Positions 19,224-29,477 of a stretch of DNA of 64,000 nt are shown in pieces. Every line of letters begins with the position of its first letter. Position 1 is the stretch's first letter. The notes below the pieces were generated by a model that was given only the letters and a program-made list of their open reading frames with translations, was not told the DNA's origin and searched no databases. A program made the position numbers and the translations under genes. Origin of the DNA: an uncultured Roseobacter sp. (lineage in GTDB: Bacteria > Pseudomonadota > Alphaproteobacteria > Rhodobacterales > Rhodobacteraceae); contig NZ_CANMNK010000005.1 in NCBI RefSeq assembly GCF_947499265.1, forward strand, positions 124,001 to 188,000, given 5' to 3'.

Positions 19224-19252
19224 AAAAGGGGGGTCTGCCGGCCCCCCTTTTT
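19224..19252 (+). terminator. Rho-independent terminator of the fad block
   Basis: AAAAGGGGGG pairs with CCCCCCTTTT around an eight-base loop and is followed by a T-run (19248-19252). It lies 17 bases past the fadB stop. Confidence 0.85.
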
Positions 19253-19289
19253 GCTGCTCGCCACCTGCTCGGCGCCTTGTATCAGCATC

Positions 19290-19976
19290 TCATGCGACCA
19301 GAACCATCTCCGTCGCACCAAAAACATATCCGGCCCCCTGCATCAGGGAGCGCTTGACCATCTCACCATCGGCGAGCATAGCGCGCGCCTGCGCCAGCGA
19401 AGCCACTTCATAGAGCACTTCGGCGGGCGCAATCATATCGTGCAACATCACCATGCTGCGCGGGCAGTGGATCAGCAGACCACCGTCAATATAGATTACT
19501 TCATCGCTCGCAAAATGAAGAGTGACCACTTCGACCGGCTGCCACGGCGCTTCTCGGCGAATGCCGCACAATCCTTCCAACGCCTGCGCCGGCACCACCG
19601 CGAAGGGATCTCCCATCGGATCGGAGGCGGTCTCACTTTCCAGCATCACCCCTTGGTCCGGCAATAGGACCACTTCCTTTGCGTTTCCGAGCGCTTCTGC
19701 AGGGATGGTCACCGGCCAGTGTCCCGGCGCGACCTCTTCATCTTGAGCCCAAAGCGTCGTGCGCGTAATCTCGACAATGCGCTGTACACCGTTGTCAAAG
19801 GTCAGGACCTTATCGCCAACCACCAGCGATTCAACGCTCCGCCAGCCTAGATTTGCCGCAACCCGCGTGCCGACGACAAGGCCATGGCTGACCGGTGGCT
19901 TGATCGTCACACCCAGCGGTGCAATTGCCTCCGGCTGAAGGGGGGCGGCGGTTACGTTGACGCTCCATCCGTACAT
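19290..19976 (-). CDS. Hint-domain protein
   Basis: A 228-residue protein with a Hedgehog/intein-type (Hint) domain: 'GLVVGTRVAANLGWRSVESLVVGDKVLTFDNGVQRI' (about 32-67) and 'VVLLPDQGVMLES'. Rhodobacterales carry many such stand-alone Hint proteins, often beside or fused to secreted repeat proteins. The nucleophile position before 'GTRV' is not Cys or Ser but Val, so self-cleavage is doubtful. No signal peptide. It lies after the fad terminator on the opposite strand with no obvious operon partner. Another Hint protein is cut by the window's right end. Confidence 0.8.
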   Translation of the reverse strand: MYGWSVNVTAAPLQPEAIAPLGVTIKPPVSHGLVVGTRVAANLGWRSVESLVVGDKVLTFDNGVQRIVEITRTTLWAQDEEVAPGHWPVTIPAEALGNAKEVVLLPDQGVMLESETASDPMGDPFAVVPAQALEGLCGIRREAPWQPVEVVTLHFASDEVIYIDGGLLIHCPRSMVMLHDMIAPAEVLYEVASLAQARAMLADGEMVKRSLMQGAGYVFGATEMVLVA

Positions 19977-20218
19977 GATGTCTTTTCTTCCTAGGTGGCC
20001 CGCCCCTTCAATTCAGGCGGGAAAGTGTCTCTTCCAGCAGCAGACGACGACCAAACCATGACGGCGCTTGGCCACGATTGCGGCGCATGTAAGGCATTGT
20101 TTCCACAACTTTGTGTATTTTTTCTATATCCAGATGATTATTGCCCAAAAAGAAACAAAAATCCGCCGATGGCGGGAACTTGCTGTCCAGCTGTTAACCA
20201 ATTCACGCTTTCCGAGAA

Positions 20219-20875
20219 TCACCCGAAATCGTCAAATCGATAGCCAAATCTGGCAATATCCTCGGCGCAGACGTCCGCCACGATATCCCGCAAGTTTTGT
20301 GAATAGTAGTGCCGGTAATCGCTTTCCCGCGCCGAGCGGTTTTCATGTGGGATCTCTAGGCTAAACCCGAGATGTTCCTGCAATGGCGCGAGATCCGCTT
20401 CAAGCCGTTCCAACCGAATAAAGCTGCGGCAGCGTTCAACGCCTGTAACATCGCGCATATAACTGCTGGCTGGAGAGTGGCGCAGGCTTTCCCGAATGTG
20501 CCGATCAGTAAGAAAGCCATCGAATGGCCGTCGCTTTGCCGTGACAACACTGGGATGTTCAAACTGCTGTTCTTTCAGCCAGTGATAGTAGCTGACCACC
20601 CGATCCCATGGGTTGCGCACCAGCGTGAAAGTGAACATTCCTGCCAGTTCTTCCGGCGTCAAAATACCGTCGATGTCGGCGAGCGTGGCGTGTTTCCAGA
20701 TCCGACCACGGGCTTGTAGACCCTGCAACCGGCGCTTGCGCCTGCGTGCCTTGGGCGTGTCGCCGATCAACAGATCGTCTTTCATGGCACGGTTCTCCAG
20801 CGCCATTGCCAGCGATGTGCCACCGGTTTTGGGGATATGGACAAAGACGTATGAGCGCCCTCTGGAAATGATCAT
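20219..20875 (-). CDS. Sulfotransferase family protein
   Basis: A 218-residue cytosolic-type sulfotransferase (Sulfotransfer_2 group) that would move sulfate from PAPS to a carbohydrate or lipid acceptor. The 5'-phosphosulfate loop 'VFVHIPKTGGTSL' (about 10-22) and the 3'-phosphate motif 'FTLVRNPWDRVVSYYHW' are clear. I chose the ATG at 20875 ('MIISRGRSYVFVHIPKTGG'); the 13 codons upstream are Pro/Ser-rich and unlike the family. Single gene, divergent from an acyl-CoA synthetase gene. Acceptor unknown; surface polysaccharide modification is plausible. Confidence 0.85.
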   Translation of the reverse strand: MIISRGRSYVFVHIPKTGGTSLAMALENRAMKDDLLIGDTPKARRRKRRLQGLQARGRIWKHATLADIDGILTPEELAGMFTFTLVRNPWDRVVSYYHWLKEQQFEHPSVVTAKRRPFDGFLTDRHIRESLRHSPASSYMRDVTGVERCRSFIRLERLEADLAPLQEHLGFSLEIPHENRSARESDYRHYYSQNLRDIVADVCAEDIARFGYRFDDFG

Positions 20876-21009
20876 GCTCGGCTCCCGGGATGGCGCCTGG
20901 GGCGCAGGCTCCAATTGTATGACAATTCTCTTTTCAAATCCCGTAAATCCAATATCCTGCGATATGCGCTAAACTGACACGACCAGGCGCGAATGGGGAG
21001 GGAAAACAA

Positions 21010-22641
21010 ATGGGCTGGATGCAAGATGAAACCGGGTTGGACAAATGTGACGCCAACTACGTGGCCCTGACGCCATTATCCCATCTCCGTCGTGCCGCCC
21101 TCGTTTTTACCAATCATCCGGCTGTGATCTACGACAACCACCGGGTGACATACGCGCAATATTACGAGCGCTGCACGCGGCTTGCCTCGGCGCTGGCCGC
21201 AAAGGGCGTGGCGCCGGGCGAGGTTGTGGCCACCCTGATCCCCAACGTGCCTGCGCAGATCGAGGCGCATTTCGGAGTGCCCGCTTGCGGCGCAGTGCTG
21301 AACACCATCAACACCCGTCTCGACGTGGACACGGTCAGCTATATCTTTGATCACGGCGGCGCAAAGCTGTTGCTGGTCGACAGCCAGTTCCTTGATCTGG
21401 CCGAAGCTGCTTGTGCGCAAATGGACGGCCCTGCGCCGATGCTCATTGAGGTGCCGGATACCAACGCGGGTCATCCAGCCTCGGGGCGCCATGCAACTTA
21501 TGAGGACATGCTGGCCGAGGGCGATCCAGGTTTTGAGTGGATTATGCCGCAGGACGAATGGGAAAGCCTCGCGCTCAACTATACCTCCGGCACCACAGGC
21601 AGGCCCAAAGGCGTGGTCTATCACCACCGCGGCGCCTATCTGATGACCATGGGCACGGTGGTGAGCTGGCGCATGGTTCTGCACCCGATTTACCTGACAA
21701 TCGTGCCGCTCTTTCACTGCAACGGCTGGAACCATTCCTGGATGATGCCGCTGATTGGCGGTACCGTCGTGTGCTGCCGCGACATCACCGCGCCTGCCAT
21801 TTTTGGCGCAATTGCCGACGAAGGGGTGACCCATCTGGGCGGCGCACCCATTGTGCTGAACATGCTGGTCAACGCACCGGTGGAAGAGCGCCGCAGCTTT
21901 AACCACGTGGTTGAGGTCTTCACCGCGGGCGCGCCCCCGGCGCCCGCCACGCTGAGCAAAATCGAAAGCCTGGGGTTCAACGTCACACAGGTTTACGGGC
22001 TGACCGAAACCTATGGCCACGTGACGGAATGCCTATGGCGCGGTGAGGATTGGGACGGGTTGGACAAACCTGAACGCGCGGCAGCGAAAGCGCGCCAGGG
22101 CGTTGCCTTCCCGATGATGGAAAACATCACCGTCATGGATGCCGAGATGCAGCAGATCCCCAAGGATGGATCGGCCCAGGGTGAGATCATGATCCGCGGA
22201 AATTCGGTGATGAAAGGCTATTACAAAAATCCATCCGCGACCCAGGAAGCATTTGCCGGCGGGTTTTTCCATTCCGGTGACATCGCGCTGCAGCACGGCG
22301 ACGGGTATATGCAGATCGCCGACCGCGCCAAGGATATCATCATTTCCGGTGGCGAGAATATTTCTTCGGTCGAGGTTGAAGGCGTATTGATGGGACATGA
22401 GGATGTCTTGCTGGCCGCCGTGGTCGCCAAACCGGATGAAAAATGGGGGGAGGTGCCGTGCGCCTTCGTGGAGCTGAAACCCGGCGCCAAACCTGATCCG
22501 GAGGGGCTCATTACCTTTGCGCGTCAGACGCTTGCAGGCTTCAAGACCCCCAAGAAAGTCGTCTTTGAAGAGCTGCCCAAGACCTCGACAGGTAAAATTC
22601 AGAAGTTCGAATTGCGCAAAAAAGCACAGCTGCTGGACTAA
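21010..22641 (+). CDS. Acyl-CoA synthetase (AMP-forming)
   Basis: A 543-residue adenylate-forming ligase activating a carboxylic acid to its CoA thioester. The P-loop is 'YTSGTTGRPKGV' (about 191-202), then 'YGLTETYGH', the hinge 'ADRAKDIIISGGENISSVEVE' and the catalytic Lys in 'PKTSTGKIQKFELRKK'. It belongs to the medium/long-chain or methylthioalkanoate (DmdB-like) part of the family; sequence reading alone does not settle the substrate. RBS GGGAGGG. It stands alone 1.8 kb after the fad block and could feed it. Confidence 0.88.
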   Translation: MGWMQDETGLDKCDANYVALTPLSHLRRAALVFTNHPAVIYDNHRVTYAQYYERCTRLASALAAKGVAPGEVVATLIPNVPAQIEAHFGVPACGAVLNTINTRLDVDTVSYIFDHGGAKLLLVDSQFLDLAEAACAQMDGPAPMLIEVPDTNAGHPASGRHATYEDMLAEGDPGFEWIMPQDEWESLALNYTSGTTGRPKGVVYHHRGAYLMTMGTVVSWRMVLHPIYLTIVPLFHCNGWNHSWMMPLIGGTVVCCRDITAPAIFGAIADEGVTHLGGAPIVLNMLVNAPVEERRSFNHVVEVFTAGAPPAPATLSKIESLGFNVTQVYGLTETYGHVTECLWRGEDWDGLDKPERAAAKARQGVAFPMMENITVMDAEMQQIPKDGSAQGEIMIRGNSVMKGYYKNPSATQEAFAGGFFHSGDIALQHGDGYMQIADRAKDIIISGGENISSVEVEGVLMGHEDVLLAAVVAKPDEKWGEVPCAFVELKPGAKPDPEGLITFARQTLAGFKTPKKVVFEELPKTSTGKIQKFELRKKAQLLD

Positions 22642-22747
22642 AACCCCGCCGCCGTTCATTTGCACCCCTTATCGCGGCGCCCATTGCCTGAAAACGCTCA
22701 GATGGTAAGCTGCGCGCAACCAAAAAAGAGCAGCACCCACCGACGCC

Positions 22748-23761
22748 ATGACGGCTTTGAAAAAATATGCCCGGCTTGAAGCAAGCGGCCTGTGGCGCGC
22801 GTCCGAGGATGCGCAGCGGCGCGAGGTGATCGTCTCGATAGGCGACGCGACCCTGATGATTTCCGACATGCGCGATCAGGCCATCACCCACTGGTCGCTG
22901 GCCGCTGTGCACCGGGCCAATCCAGGCAAACGCCCGGCCATCTATCACCCGGACGGCGATCCGGGCGAGACGCTCGAGCTGGACGCGGGCGAAGCGCAGA
23001 TGATCGACGCGATCGAAAAACTCCGGCGTGCGGTCGAACGCGGACGCCCCCGCCCCGGCAGGTTGCGATGGGTGGGCATGACGCTCTCGATCGCCACCGT
23101 GGTTGCGGTTGGTGTCTTCTGGGTGCCGCAGGCTCTGGTCAACCACACGCTGTCGGTGGTGCCACAGGTCAAGCGGGTCGACATCGGGGAGGCTCTGCTG
23201 GCGCGGATCGAACGCATGACCGGCCCGGCCTGCGCCAATCCCGCGGGGCTGAAAGCACTAAGCACCCTGCGCGCGCGCCTAGGCGCAGACAAGATCAGCG
23301 TGATGCCCGGCGCGGTGCAGACCAGCCTGCATCTGCCGGGACAGCACATCCTGCTGAACCGGGCGTTGGTGGAAGACTTTGAAGAACCGGATGTTGCGGC
23401 CGGATATGCCATCGTGGAGCAAAACCTGTCCCGCAGGGATGACCCGCTGCGCGCCCTGCTGGAAATCGGCGGCACCTGGGCCAGCTTTCAGATGCTCACA
23501 ACGGGTGAGCTGAAAAGCGAAATTCTGGACGGCTACGCAGAACACCTGCTGACCCGACAGCGCCAACAGCCCGATCCCGAAACACTCCTGCCTGTTTTTG
23601 AAGCCGCGCAGTTGCGCAGCACCCCCTACGCCTATGCGCGCGATATCACCGGCGAGACCGTGCTGCCCCTGATCGAAGCGGACCCGATGTCGGGCACCCC
23701 GTCCAGATCCCTACTCAACGATGCGGATTGGTTGCGATTGCAAAACATTTGCGGCGGCTAG
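22748..23761 (+). CDS. Single-pass membrane protein of unknown function (M48-like remnant?)
   Basis: A 337-residue protein with a basic stretch 'RGRPRPGRLRW' and one membrane helix 'VGMTLSIATVVAVGVFWVPQAL' (about 109-130), so about 108 residues are cytosolic and 205 periplasmic. The outer part has 'LPGQHILLNRALVEDFEEPDVAAGYAIVEQN', which resembles the region around the HExxH helix of M48 metalloproteases, but the zinc motif is absent. I recognise no catalytic residues. It follows the synthetase gene by 106 bases and converges on a secreted protein gene. An inactive protease-like scaffold is a guess. Confidence 0.6.
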   Translation: MTALKKYARLEASGLWRASEDAQRREVIVSIGDATLMISDMRDQAITHWSLAAVHRANPGKRPAIYHPDGDPGETLELDAGEAQMIDAIEKLRRAVERGRPRPGRLRWVGMTLSIATVVAVGVFWVPQALVNHTLSVVPQVKRVDIGEALLARIERMTGPACANPAGLKALSTLRARLGADKISVMPGAVQTSLHLPGQHILLNRALVEDFEEPDVAAGYAIVEQNLSRRDDPLRALLEIGGTWASFQMLTTGELKSEILDGYAEHLLTRQRQQPDPETLLPVFEAAQLRSTPYAYARDITGETVLPLIEADPMSGTPSRSLLNDADWLRLQNICGG

Positions 23762-23791
23762 GGCCACCCTACGCACGCGCAAATCGATGCT

Positions 23792-24418
23792 TTAGTCAAT
23801 CAGCCGACGCGGCACCGTGTTGGTCCAGATCTGGTTCATGCTGGCGTCGCCGGCAAGCGTCTGTTCCGCACGGCGCGGGTTGAGCCGATCATCTTTCCAA
23901 ACCGTGCGATAGCCCTTGGGCACCGAGACACCGCGTGTGGCGCGACGGTTTTGATAAACATGTTTCGGGAGCACCCGCGTCGCCTTAGTAACACCCTTCG
24001 CAGCAGCGTTTTCACGCGTCACAACAGTGCCTGCACGGCTCGGCGCCACGCGGCTTGTCTGCTGTGCCGGGCGCGCAACGACAACCGCCGTTTTGGACGC
24101 CCGGCCTGATGTCGCCTGCACCGGCGCTGCCGCCTCGACACCTGTCTCTTGTGGCGCTGCGGTCCGCAACGTGAACGTTGGCTGCAACCCGCAAATCAAT
24201 CTGCGATCCCGCGTGACACGCGGCACCCATTGCACCGCATCATCAATACCGGCGCGAATGAAGACACAGCCCGAACTGTCGACATATTGTCGACCGGTAT
24301 AACTGGCAGGGGGATATTCTTTCGGAGCAACGGTTGTTTGCGCTTCAGCTGCAGTACCGGAGAAGTTTAATGACGCTGCAATGCTTAGGATTGCGACAGT
24401 TATGGTTATTTTCATCAT
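23792..24418 (-). CDS. Secreted basic protein of unknown function
   Basis: A 208-residue protein starting with a signal peptide ('[26 protein letters not shown]'). An N-terminal segment holds '[33 protein letters not shown]' with two cysteines that could pair; then a long Ala/Thr/Val-rich, low-complexity linker; then a conserved-looking basic C-terminus, '[34 protein letters not shown]'. The layout (exported globular head, linker, cell-wall-type tail) recalls SPOR-like envelope proteins of Rhodobacteraceae, but I cannot place it in a named family. It lies 90 bases downstream of upp on the same strand. Confidence 0.6.
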   Translation of the reverse strand: MMKITITVAILSIAASLNFSGTAAEAQTTVAPKEYPPASYTGRQYVDSSGCVFIRAGIDDAVQWVPRVTRDRRLICGLQPTFTLRTAAPQETGVEAAAPVQATSGRASKTAVVVARPAQQTSRVAPSRAGTVVTRENAAAKGVTKATRVLPKHVYQNRRATRGVSVPKGYRTVWKDDRLNPRRAEQTLAGDASMNQIWTNTVPRRLID

Positions 24419-24507
24419 TGCCCCCACAAGATATAGGGGTGACGATGCCCGAAGACGACAAACAACGCAAGGCGCAGCACAAGGAATTTTAGCCCTTGGC
24501 AGCTATT

Positions 24508-25140
24508 CTACTTTGTGCCGAACATGCGATCACCCGCATCGCCCAGACCCGGCACGATATAGCCAATCTCGTTCAGCTTTTCATCCACCGCTGCGGTGAC
24601 AATCGGCACATCGGGGTGCGCCTCACGCATGCGCGCGATCCCCTCCGGGGCCGCCAGCAAACACAGAAAACGAATGTTGGTCGCCCCGGCCTCTTTCAGC
24701 AGATCAATCGCCGCGACGGAGGAATTGCCCGTGGCCAGCATCGGATCAACGGCGATGACCAGGCGGTCATCCAGACCTTCGGGCACCTTGAAGTAGTATT
24801 GCACCGGCTGCAGCGTGGCTTCATCCCGGTAGAGCCCAACAAATCCGACGCGGGCGGAGGGGATCAGCTCCAGCACACCATCCAAAAGGCCGTTGCCCGC
24901 CCGCAGGATCGAGATCAGCGCCAGTTTTTTACCATCCAGCGTGGGCGCGTCCATCTGCTGCATCGGGGTTTCGATCTGTTTGGTGGTCATCGGCAGGCCA
25001 CGCGTGACCTCATAGGCCAGCAACTGGCTGATCTCGCGCAGCAATTGCCGAAATACCGCGGTCGGTGTGTCCTTCGCCCGCATGATCGTGAGTTTGTGCT
25101 GCACCAGCGGGTGGTCGACGACGGTAACGTGATCGGTCAT
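24508..25140 (-). CDS. upp: Uracil phosphoribosyltransferase
   Basis: A 210-residue enzyme making UMP from uracil and PRPP. The PRPP-binding loop is '[21 protein letters not shown]' and the C-terminal uracil loop '[24 protein letters not shown]'. The ATG at 25140 gives the usual length; six further codons upstream are dispensable. It is the promoter-distal member of a minus-strand salvage cluster with cdd, deoA and deoB, though a 107-base gap separates it from deoB. Confidence 0.95.
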   Translation of the reverse strand: MTDHVTVVDHPLVQHKLTIMRAKDTPTAVFRQLLREISQLLAYEVTRGLPMTTKQIETPMQQMDAPTLDGKKLALISILRAGNGLLDGVLELIPSARVGFVGLYRDEATLQPVQYYFKVPEGLDDRLVIAVDPMLATGNSSVAAIDLLKEAGATNIRFLCLLAAPEGIARMREAHPDVPIVTAAVDEKLNEIGYIVPGLGDAGDRMFGTK

Positions 25141-25247
25141 GGGGGCCCCTCTTTTCAAATCCTGTTCCGTTTAGACCTGAAGGCGGTCAGGCCGCAACCC
25201 AACCCCAGCATTTCGCAGGCGCAAGGCCCCCTGGACCAATGAGAGGT

Positions 25248-26438
25248 TCAGGGAATGCTGACCCCCAAATGGCGCGCCACAATGGCCGCCACATCCGTGA
25301 ATTCGATGTGCCCCAACGCATCGACGCCCGCACCCGCGATCAACACAGGCACGCGTTCCCGGGTATGATCCGTCCCGACCCAGGTGGGATCGTTGCCATG
25401 GTCAGCCGTCAGCACCAGAATATCACCGCGGCCCATGCGGCGAATGACCTTCCCTATTTCGCCGTCGAACCATTCCAGCGCACGGGCATAGCCGGAGACA
25501 TCGCGACGATGCCCGTAAAGGCTGTCAAATTCGACAAAATTTGCGAAGGTCAAGCTGCCCTCCTCGGCGATATCGACAAGGTTGACGAGGTGTTTCATCA
25601 GCATGTCATCCGGGCCCTTGCGGACCACATCAATGCCCTGCATCGAAAAGATGTCGCCGATTTTGCCAACCGCATAGACCTTGCGCCCGGCATCCTGCAC
25701 CCAGTTTGTCAGGACAGGGCGCGGCGGTGCGATGGCGTAGTCTCGCCGGTTCTCCGTTCGGAAAAAACCGTTTTGCGGGTCGCCCAGGAACGGGCGCGCA
25801 ATCACGCGGCCAACCTTCATGTCATGCAGCGTGGGCGCAAGGTCCTCGCAAAGGGTGAGCAGTTTCTCCAGGCCGAAAGTCCCCTCATGAGCCGCGATCT
25901 GGAAAACGGAATCGGCGGATGTATAGCAAATGGGCTGACCATTGTGCATGTGCAGCGCCCCCAATTCGTCGATGATGGCCGTCCCCGACGCGTGGCAATT
26001 GCCCAGAATGCCATCCGTACCCGCAAGCGCGCAGGTCTTGTCCACCAACTCTTTTGGAAAGGCGCGCTCCTGATCGGGAAAGTAATGCCACTCCCAGGGC
26101 ACGGGCACGCCAGCCAGCTCCCAATGACCTGACGGTGTGTCTTTTCCCTTGGAAACCTCGGTTGCGACACCCCAGACACCAGCGGGTTCCATGCCCAACC
26201 CAAGCGCCAGGTTTCCGCTGGCCAGTTGCACGGCCCGGCCCAGGCCCAGACTGTCCAGATTGGGCACCCGCAGTGGCCCCAACCGGCCCTCTGACGCCTC
26301 CCCCTGTGCGCAGGCGCGGGCAATATGGGCCAGCGTATTTGCACCCTCATCCGGAACGGTGCCGTTGAAAAACATATGCGCATCCGGCGCGCCGCCAATG
26401 CCGACGGAATCCATGACAACCAGAAAAGCCCGCGCCAT
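25248..26438 (-). CDS. deoB: Phosphopentomutase
   Basis: A 396-residue alkaline-phosphatase-fold mutase interconverting (deoxy)ribose 1- and 5-phosphate. Metal ligands appear in '[13 protein letters not shown]' (Asp10) and '[28 protein letters not shown]'. It starts on the stop of deoA with a one-base overlap, so the two are coupled: deoA releases deoxyribose 1-phosphate and DeoB passes it to central metabolism. Confidence 0.95.
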   Translation of the reverse strand: MARAFLVVMDSVGIGGAPDAHMFFNGTVPDEGANTLAHIARACAQGEASEGRLGPLRVPNLDSLGLGRAVQLASGNLALGLGMEPAGVWGVATEVSKGKDTPSGHWELAGVPVPWEWHYFPDQERAFPKELVDKTCALAGTDGILGNCHASGTAIIDELGALHMHNGQPICYTSADSVFQIAAHEGTFGLEKLLTLCEDLAPTLHDMKVGRVIARPFLGDPQNGFFRTENRRDYAIAPPRPVLTNWVQDAGRKVYAVGKIGDIFSMQGIDVVRKGPDDMLMKHLVNLVDIAEEGSLTFANFVEFDSLYGHRRDVSGYARALEWFDGEIGKVIRRMGRGDILVLTADHGNDPTWVGTDHTRERVPVLIAGAGVDALGHIEFTDVAAIVARHLGVSIP

Positions 26439-27757
26439 CAGTCAACCCTCTCTCGGATGAGATCGGGTAGCACCTTGGGGGGCGTGTCAGACAAGGTGAT
26501 GGCCGCGCGTAAGTCGGCCGCGGCCTTGTCCGCCGCATCCGGGCGCGCCGCGTGCACCACGGCCAAAGGCTGGCCGCGCATGATTTTTTCGCCCAGCCGG
26601 ACCATCTGCCCGATGCCAACGGCTGGATCGATCATGTCGCTTTCCACCGCCCGACCGCCACCGAGGTTCACCACCGCCATGCCCAAGGCTTCGCCGTCGA
26701 TCGCGCTGATGCATCCCGCATCGCGGGCTGTGACCTCTCGGATTACCGTCGCTTCCGGCAAGAACCGCGCCCAGTTTTCAACGAAATGGACAGGGCCACC
26801 CATCGCCGCAATCATCGTTCCAAAACGCTCCGCGGCGCGCCCATCCTGCAGGCTTGCCGTGATCGCCTCCGCCCCCTTCGACGGGGTTTTGGCGAGGCCT
26901 GCATTCGCCAGCAAAACACCGCCAAGCGCGGCTGAAATCTCTGCCAGAGGAGATTGCACATCGCCGCCGGTAAGCACCTGCATGACATCTGCGACCTCGA
27001 GCGCGTTGCCAAGGCTCGGCGCCAGCGGTTGGCTCATATCGCTGATGATGGCCGTGGTCTTGCAGCCTGCTGCATTGGCGGTCCCGACCAATGCGGCTGC
27101 CAGATCGCGCGCGGCCTCGATGTCCTTCATGAAGGCGCCGCTGCCAACTTTTACGTCCAAAACCAATCCGTCCAGCCCTCCGGCCAGCTTTTTCGACAGG
27201 ATGGACGCGGTGATCAGATCCAGACTGTCAACGGTTGAGGTGACATCCCGCACCGCATAGAGCCGTTTGTCCGCAGGCGCGATATCCGCGCTGGCCCCGA
27301 CAATGGCACAGCCCGCCTGCGCGACAACGCTGCGAAATCGATCTTCGTCCATTTGCGTGACAACGCCCGGGATCGCATCGAGCTTGTCCAGCGTCCCCCC
27401 CGTATGTCCCAGCCCGCGCCCTGAAATCATCGGCACGAACGCGCCGCAGGCCGCCAATGCCGGGGCGAGGATCAGCGACACACAATCGCCAACCCCACCG
27501 GTGGAATGCTTGTCCAGCACCGGCCCGTCCACGTCCCATTTCAACACCCGCCCGCTGTCCCGCATGGCGAGGGTCAAAGCCACCCGCGCCTCTTCGCTCA
27601 GGCCGCGCACGCAGATGCCCATGGCAAAGGCACCGGCCTGGGCATCGCTGATTGTGCCATCGCTGAGTGCCTGCGCCAGCCACGCCAGGTTCGACCCCTG
27701 CAGCGGAATGCCATGGCGCAGTTGCGCTAACAGCTTGCGGGCGGTCGGCGCACTCAT
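26438..27757 (-). CDS. deoA: Thymidine phosphorylase
   Basis: A 439-residue enzyme of the glycosyltransferase family 3 phosphorylases, splitting thymidine or deoxyuridine with phosphate. The phosphate-binding signature '[10 protein letters not shown]' (82-91) is intact, and '[22 protein letters not shown]' matches the thymidine phosphorylase signature. It overlaps the cdd stop by four bases and the deoB start by one base, forming a tightly coupled cdd-deoA-deoB operon. Confidence 0.95.
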   Translation of the reverse strand: MSAPTARKLLAQLRHGIPLQGSNLAWLAQALSDGTISDAQAGAFAMGICVRGLSEEARVALTLAMRDSGRVLKWDVDGPVLDKHSTGGVGDCVSLILAPALAACGAFVPMISGRGLGHTGGTLDKLDAIPGVVTQMDEDRFRSVVAQAGCAIVGASADIAPADKRLYAVRDVTSTVDSLDLITASILSKKLAGGLDGLVLDVKVGSGAFMKDIEAARDLAAALVGTANAAGCKTTAIISDMSQPLAPSLGNALEVADVMQVLTGGDVQSPLAEISAALGGVLLANAGLAKTPSKGAEAITASLQDGRAAERFGTMIAAMGGPVHFVENWARFLPEATVIREVTARDAGCISAIDGEALGMAVVNLGGGRAVESDMIDPAVGIGQMVRLGEKIMRGQPLAVVHAARPDAADKAAADLRAAITLSDTPPKVLPDLIRERVD

Positions 27758-28143
27758 GAGTTCATATGCGCCACGTTGAACACGCCCGGCAGCAATTCAC
27801 CCACGGTGATGGCCTGTTCCACGCCGCCCGTGGTCGCCATCGTCACACGTACGCCTGCATCAGCAAATTCCGCCAGCTTTTGTCGGCACCCGCCGCAGGG
27901 TGTGACCGGCATCGGCGATCCGGCGATTACATAGGCCTCTGTCAGCCGGGTCTCGCCTGCGGCCACCATCGCGGCAATCGCACCTGCCTCGGCACAGGTG
28001 CCCTCGGGATAGGCCACGTTTTCCACATTGCACCCTACGTAGACCGTGCCCGACGCCGCGCGGATCGCGGCACCCACCTTGAAATTCGAATAGGGTGCAT
28101 GGGCGTTTTCACGCACCGCTGCAGCCGCCTCTCTGAGGGACAT
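27754..28143 (-). CDS. cdd: Cytidine deaminase
   Basis: A 129-residue tetrameric-type cytidine deaminase converting (deoxy)cytidine to (deoxy)uridine. Zinc and catalytic residues: 'GTCAEAGAI' (Cys50, Glu52) and 'PCGGCRQKL' (Cys83, Cys86). The ATG at 28143 is preceded by AAAGG; the frame extends 43 codons upstream into non-family sequence and is trimmed here. First gene of the cdd-deoA-deoB operon, so cytidine, then uridine/thymidine, then sugar phosphate are handled in order. Confidence 0.94.
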   Translation of the reverse strand: MSLREAAAAVRENAHAPYSNFKVGAAIRAASGTVYVGCNVENVAYPEGTCAEAGAIAAMVAAGETRLTEAYVIAGSPMPVTPCGGCRQKLAEFADAGVRVTMATTGGVEQAITVGELLPGVFNVAHMNS

Positions 28144-28228
28144 TCCAGAACCTTTCACCTTGATCCGTCGCGCGCCAGCGTGTCGCCAGATGCGCCCCTT
28201 TGCAAGAGCCTGCACGCGATATTCGCAC

Positions 28229-29314
28229 TTACCCCAACGTCGTTTCAAACACACCGGGCAGCGAAACTTCAAGCAGTTCGATGTCCTCCGAGGGATCGCT
28301 GTATCGCCCCCGCATGCCCGGCGGGATCACAAAAGCATCCCCTGGCTCCAACGCATGCGGCGTGCGTCCCTCGCCTTCCAGCACCATCCGGCCCGCCATC
28401 ACGAAAGTGAACAGAATGTCACTTGCATGCCGGGTCCAGGTACTCTCTCCAACACCTCGCCGCACCACATGCACCCCCGCCACATTTCCGGTATGCGCCG
28501 CAATCGTGGTGTCGCGGCTTTGAAACCCCGGCACCCGGAACGGCGCCCATTCAGCGCCTTCGGCCTTGTGATGTACAAACTTCTGGCCGGAAAAATCCCG
28601 ATCCGGGTTGGGCGGCCCATTGGGCAATTCCATGTCGTGGTCAATGGTCGTGACATGTTCTGCCGGCACGCCGATCTCGATCACCTCGATGTTGTCTGAG
28701 GCAAACAGCACCCGGTGGCGGATTTCCGGCGGCTGGATCACGCAATTTCCCGCATGCAGCCGGAAGGGCGCGCCCTGATCCTCATAGACCAGATCAACCC
28801 AGCCCTTGTAGCAAAAGATCAGCTGAAACCCGACCGTGTGGTAATGCACCATATCCGGCACCGGCCCGCCGTCGGGAATGCGGATGTGGCTGGCAATGAT
28901 CGACCCGCCCAGACGGTCTGGGATAAGATCACGATAATGCATGCCCGCGCGCCCGATGATCCAGGGGGCCTGATCCGCCAGGCGCCGTACGACGAAACTG
29001 TGCACCGTCTCCGGCATCACCAAAGGTTCCTGCATCGCGACGATATCGATCTGCGTCCCATTTGGCGCTTGCAGGGTCGTCTTGCCGTCAGCAAATGCCA
29101 TCGGATCGTCACATAGGATGCGCAACCGTCCCGCGGGCACATCCGCATGCCTGTCGATCCGTATGCGCAAACCGTGGCCAGAAAAAACCGCGACCGATGG
29201 ATCATCAGCGGGATAGATCATATCCATGCGCATCCCCAAAACCTTGGTGTAAAAAGGAATATCGTCCCGCAGCTCTTGCGTCGGCAGCACGGCCTCAGCT
29301 CTGATCTCGCTCAT
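28229..29314 (-). CDS. VOC (glyoxalase-like) - cupin fusion protein
   Basis: A 361-residue protein with an N-terminal vicinal-oxygen-chelate half ('AVLPTQELRDDIPFYTKVLGMRMDMIYP...') and two C-terminal cupin barrels. The first barrel has 'VHYHTVGFQLIFCYKGWVDLVYEDQGAPF' and 'IQPPEIRHRVL'; the second has 'TRHASDILFTFVMAGRMVLEGEG' and 'FVIPPGMRG'. Several His residues could bind one or more metals. ATG at 29314 chosen for its GGGAGGA site; the frame runs 48 codons further with non-protein-like sequence. It is divergent from maeB. A ring-cleaving or isomerase role is possible but not shown. Confidence 0.7.
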   Translation of the reverse strand: MSEIRAEAVLPTQELRDDIPFYTKVLGMRMDMIYPADDPSVAVFSGHGLRIRIDRHADVPAGRLRILCDDPMAFADGKTTLQAPNGTQIDIVAMQEPLVMPETVHSFVVRRLADQAPWIIGRAGMHYRDLIPDRLGGSIIASHIRIPDGGPVPDMVHYHTVGFQLIFCYKGWVDLVYEDQGAPFRLHAGNCVIQPPEIRHRVLFASDNIEVIEIGVPAEHVTTIDHDMELPNGPPNPDRDFSGQKFVHHKAEGAEWAPFRVPGFQSRDTTIAAHTGNVAGVHVVRRGVGESTWTRHASDILFTFVMAGRMVLEGEGRTPHALEPGDAFVIPPGMRGRYSDPSEDIELLEVSLPGVFETTLG

Positions 29315-29382
29315 AGGTCCTCCCAGTTCGCGCGCATCTTGCGACCTGTTCAGCGGATTGACAAGCCACCGCCCTCTTTCTC

Positions 29383-29427
29383 TTGGCTCAAAACATCCCG
29401 GGGAGTGTGAGGGGCAGCGCCCCTCAT
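29383..29427 (+). repeat. REP-like repeat element, copy 1
   Basis: TTGGCTCAAAACATCCCGGGG followed by the perfect hairpin TGAGGGGC-AGC-GCCCCTCA (29408-29426). A related block in the opposite orientation lies at 41973-42035: GGCGAAAAATATCCCGGGGG followed by two GC hairpins. The shared core is GGC-n3-AAAA-n-ATCCCGGGG plus a GC-rich stem. Confidence 0.45.
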
Positions 29428-29459
29428 TGAAAAACAGGACCTTGGCCACTGCCACCACT

Positions 29460-29477
29460 TAGTTTAACACTAAACTA
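29460..29477. promoter_or_regulatory. Perfect operator-like palindrome between VOC-cupin gene and maeB
   Basis: TAGTTTA-ACAC-TAAACTA: seven-base arms, four-base centre, AT-rich in a GC-rich region, 24 bases before the maeB start and 145 bases upstream of the divergent VOC-cupin start. The shape fits a dimeric winged-helix repressor such as a MarR or GntR protein; no such regulator gene is in the window. Confidence 0.6.

Noticed and set aside
10908..22641. Complete DMSP demethylation/cleavage cluster (dmdB-dmdC)
   Set aside because: The 593-residue dehydrogenase and the AMP-forming synthetase resemble DmdC and DmdB only at family level, and dmdA, dmdD and a DMSP lyase are absent from the window.
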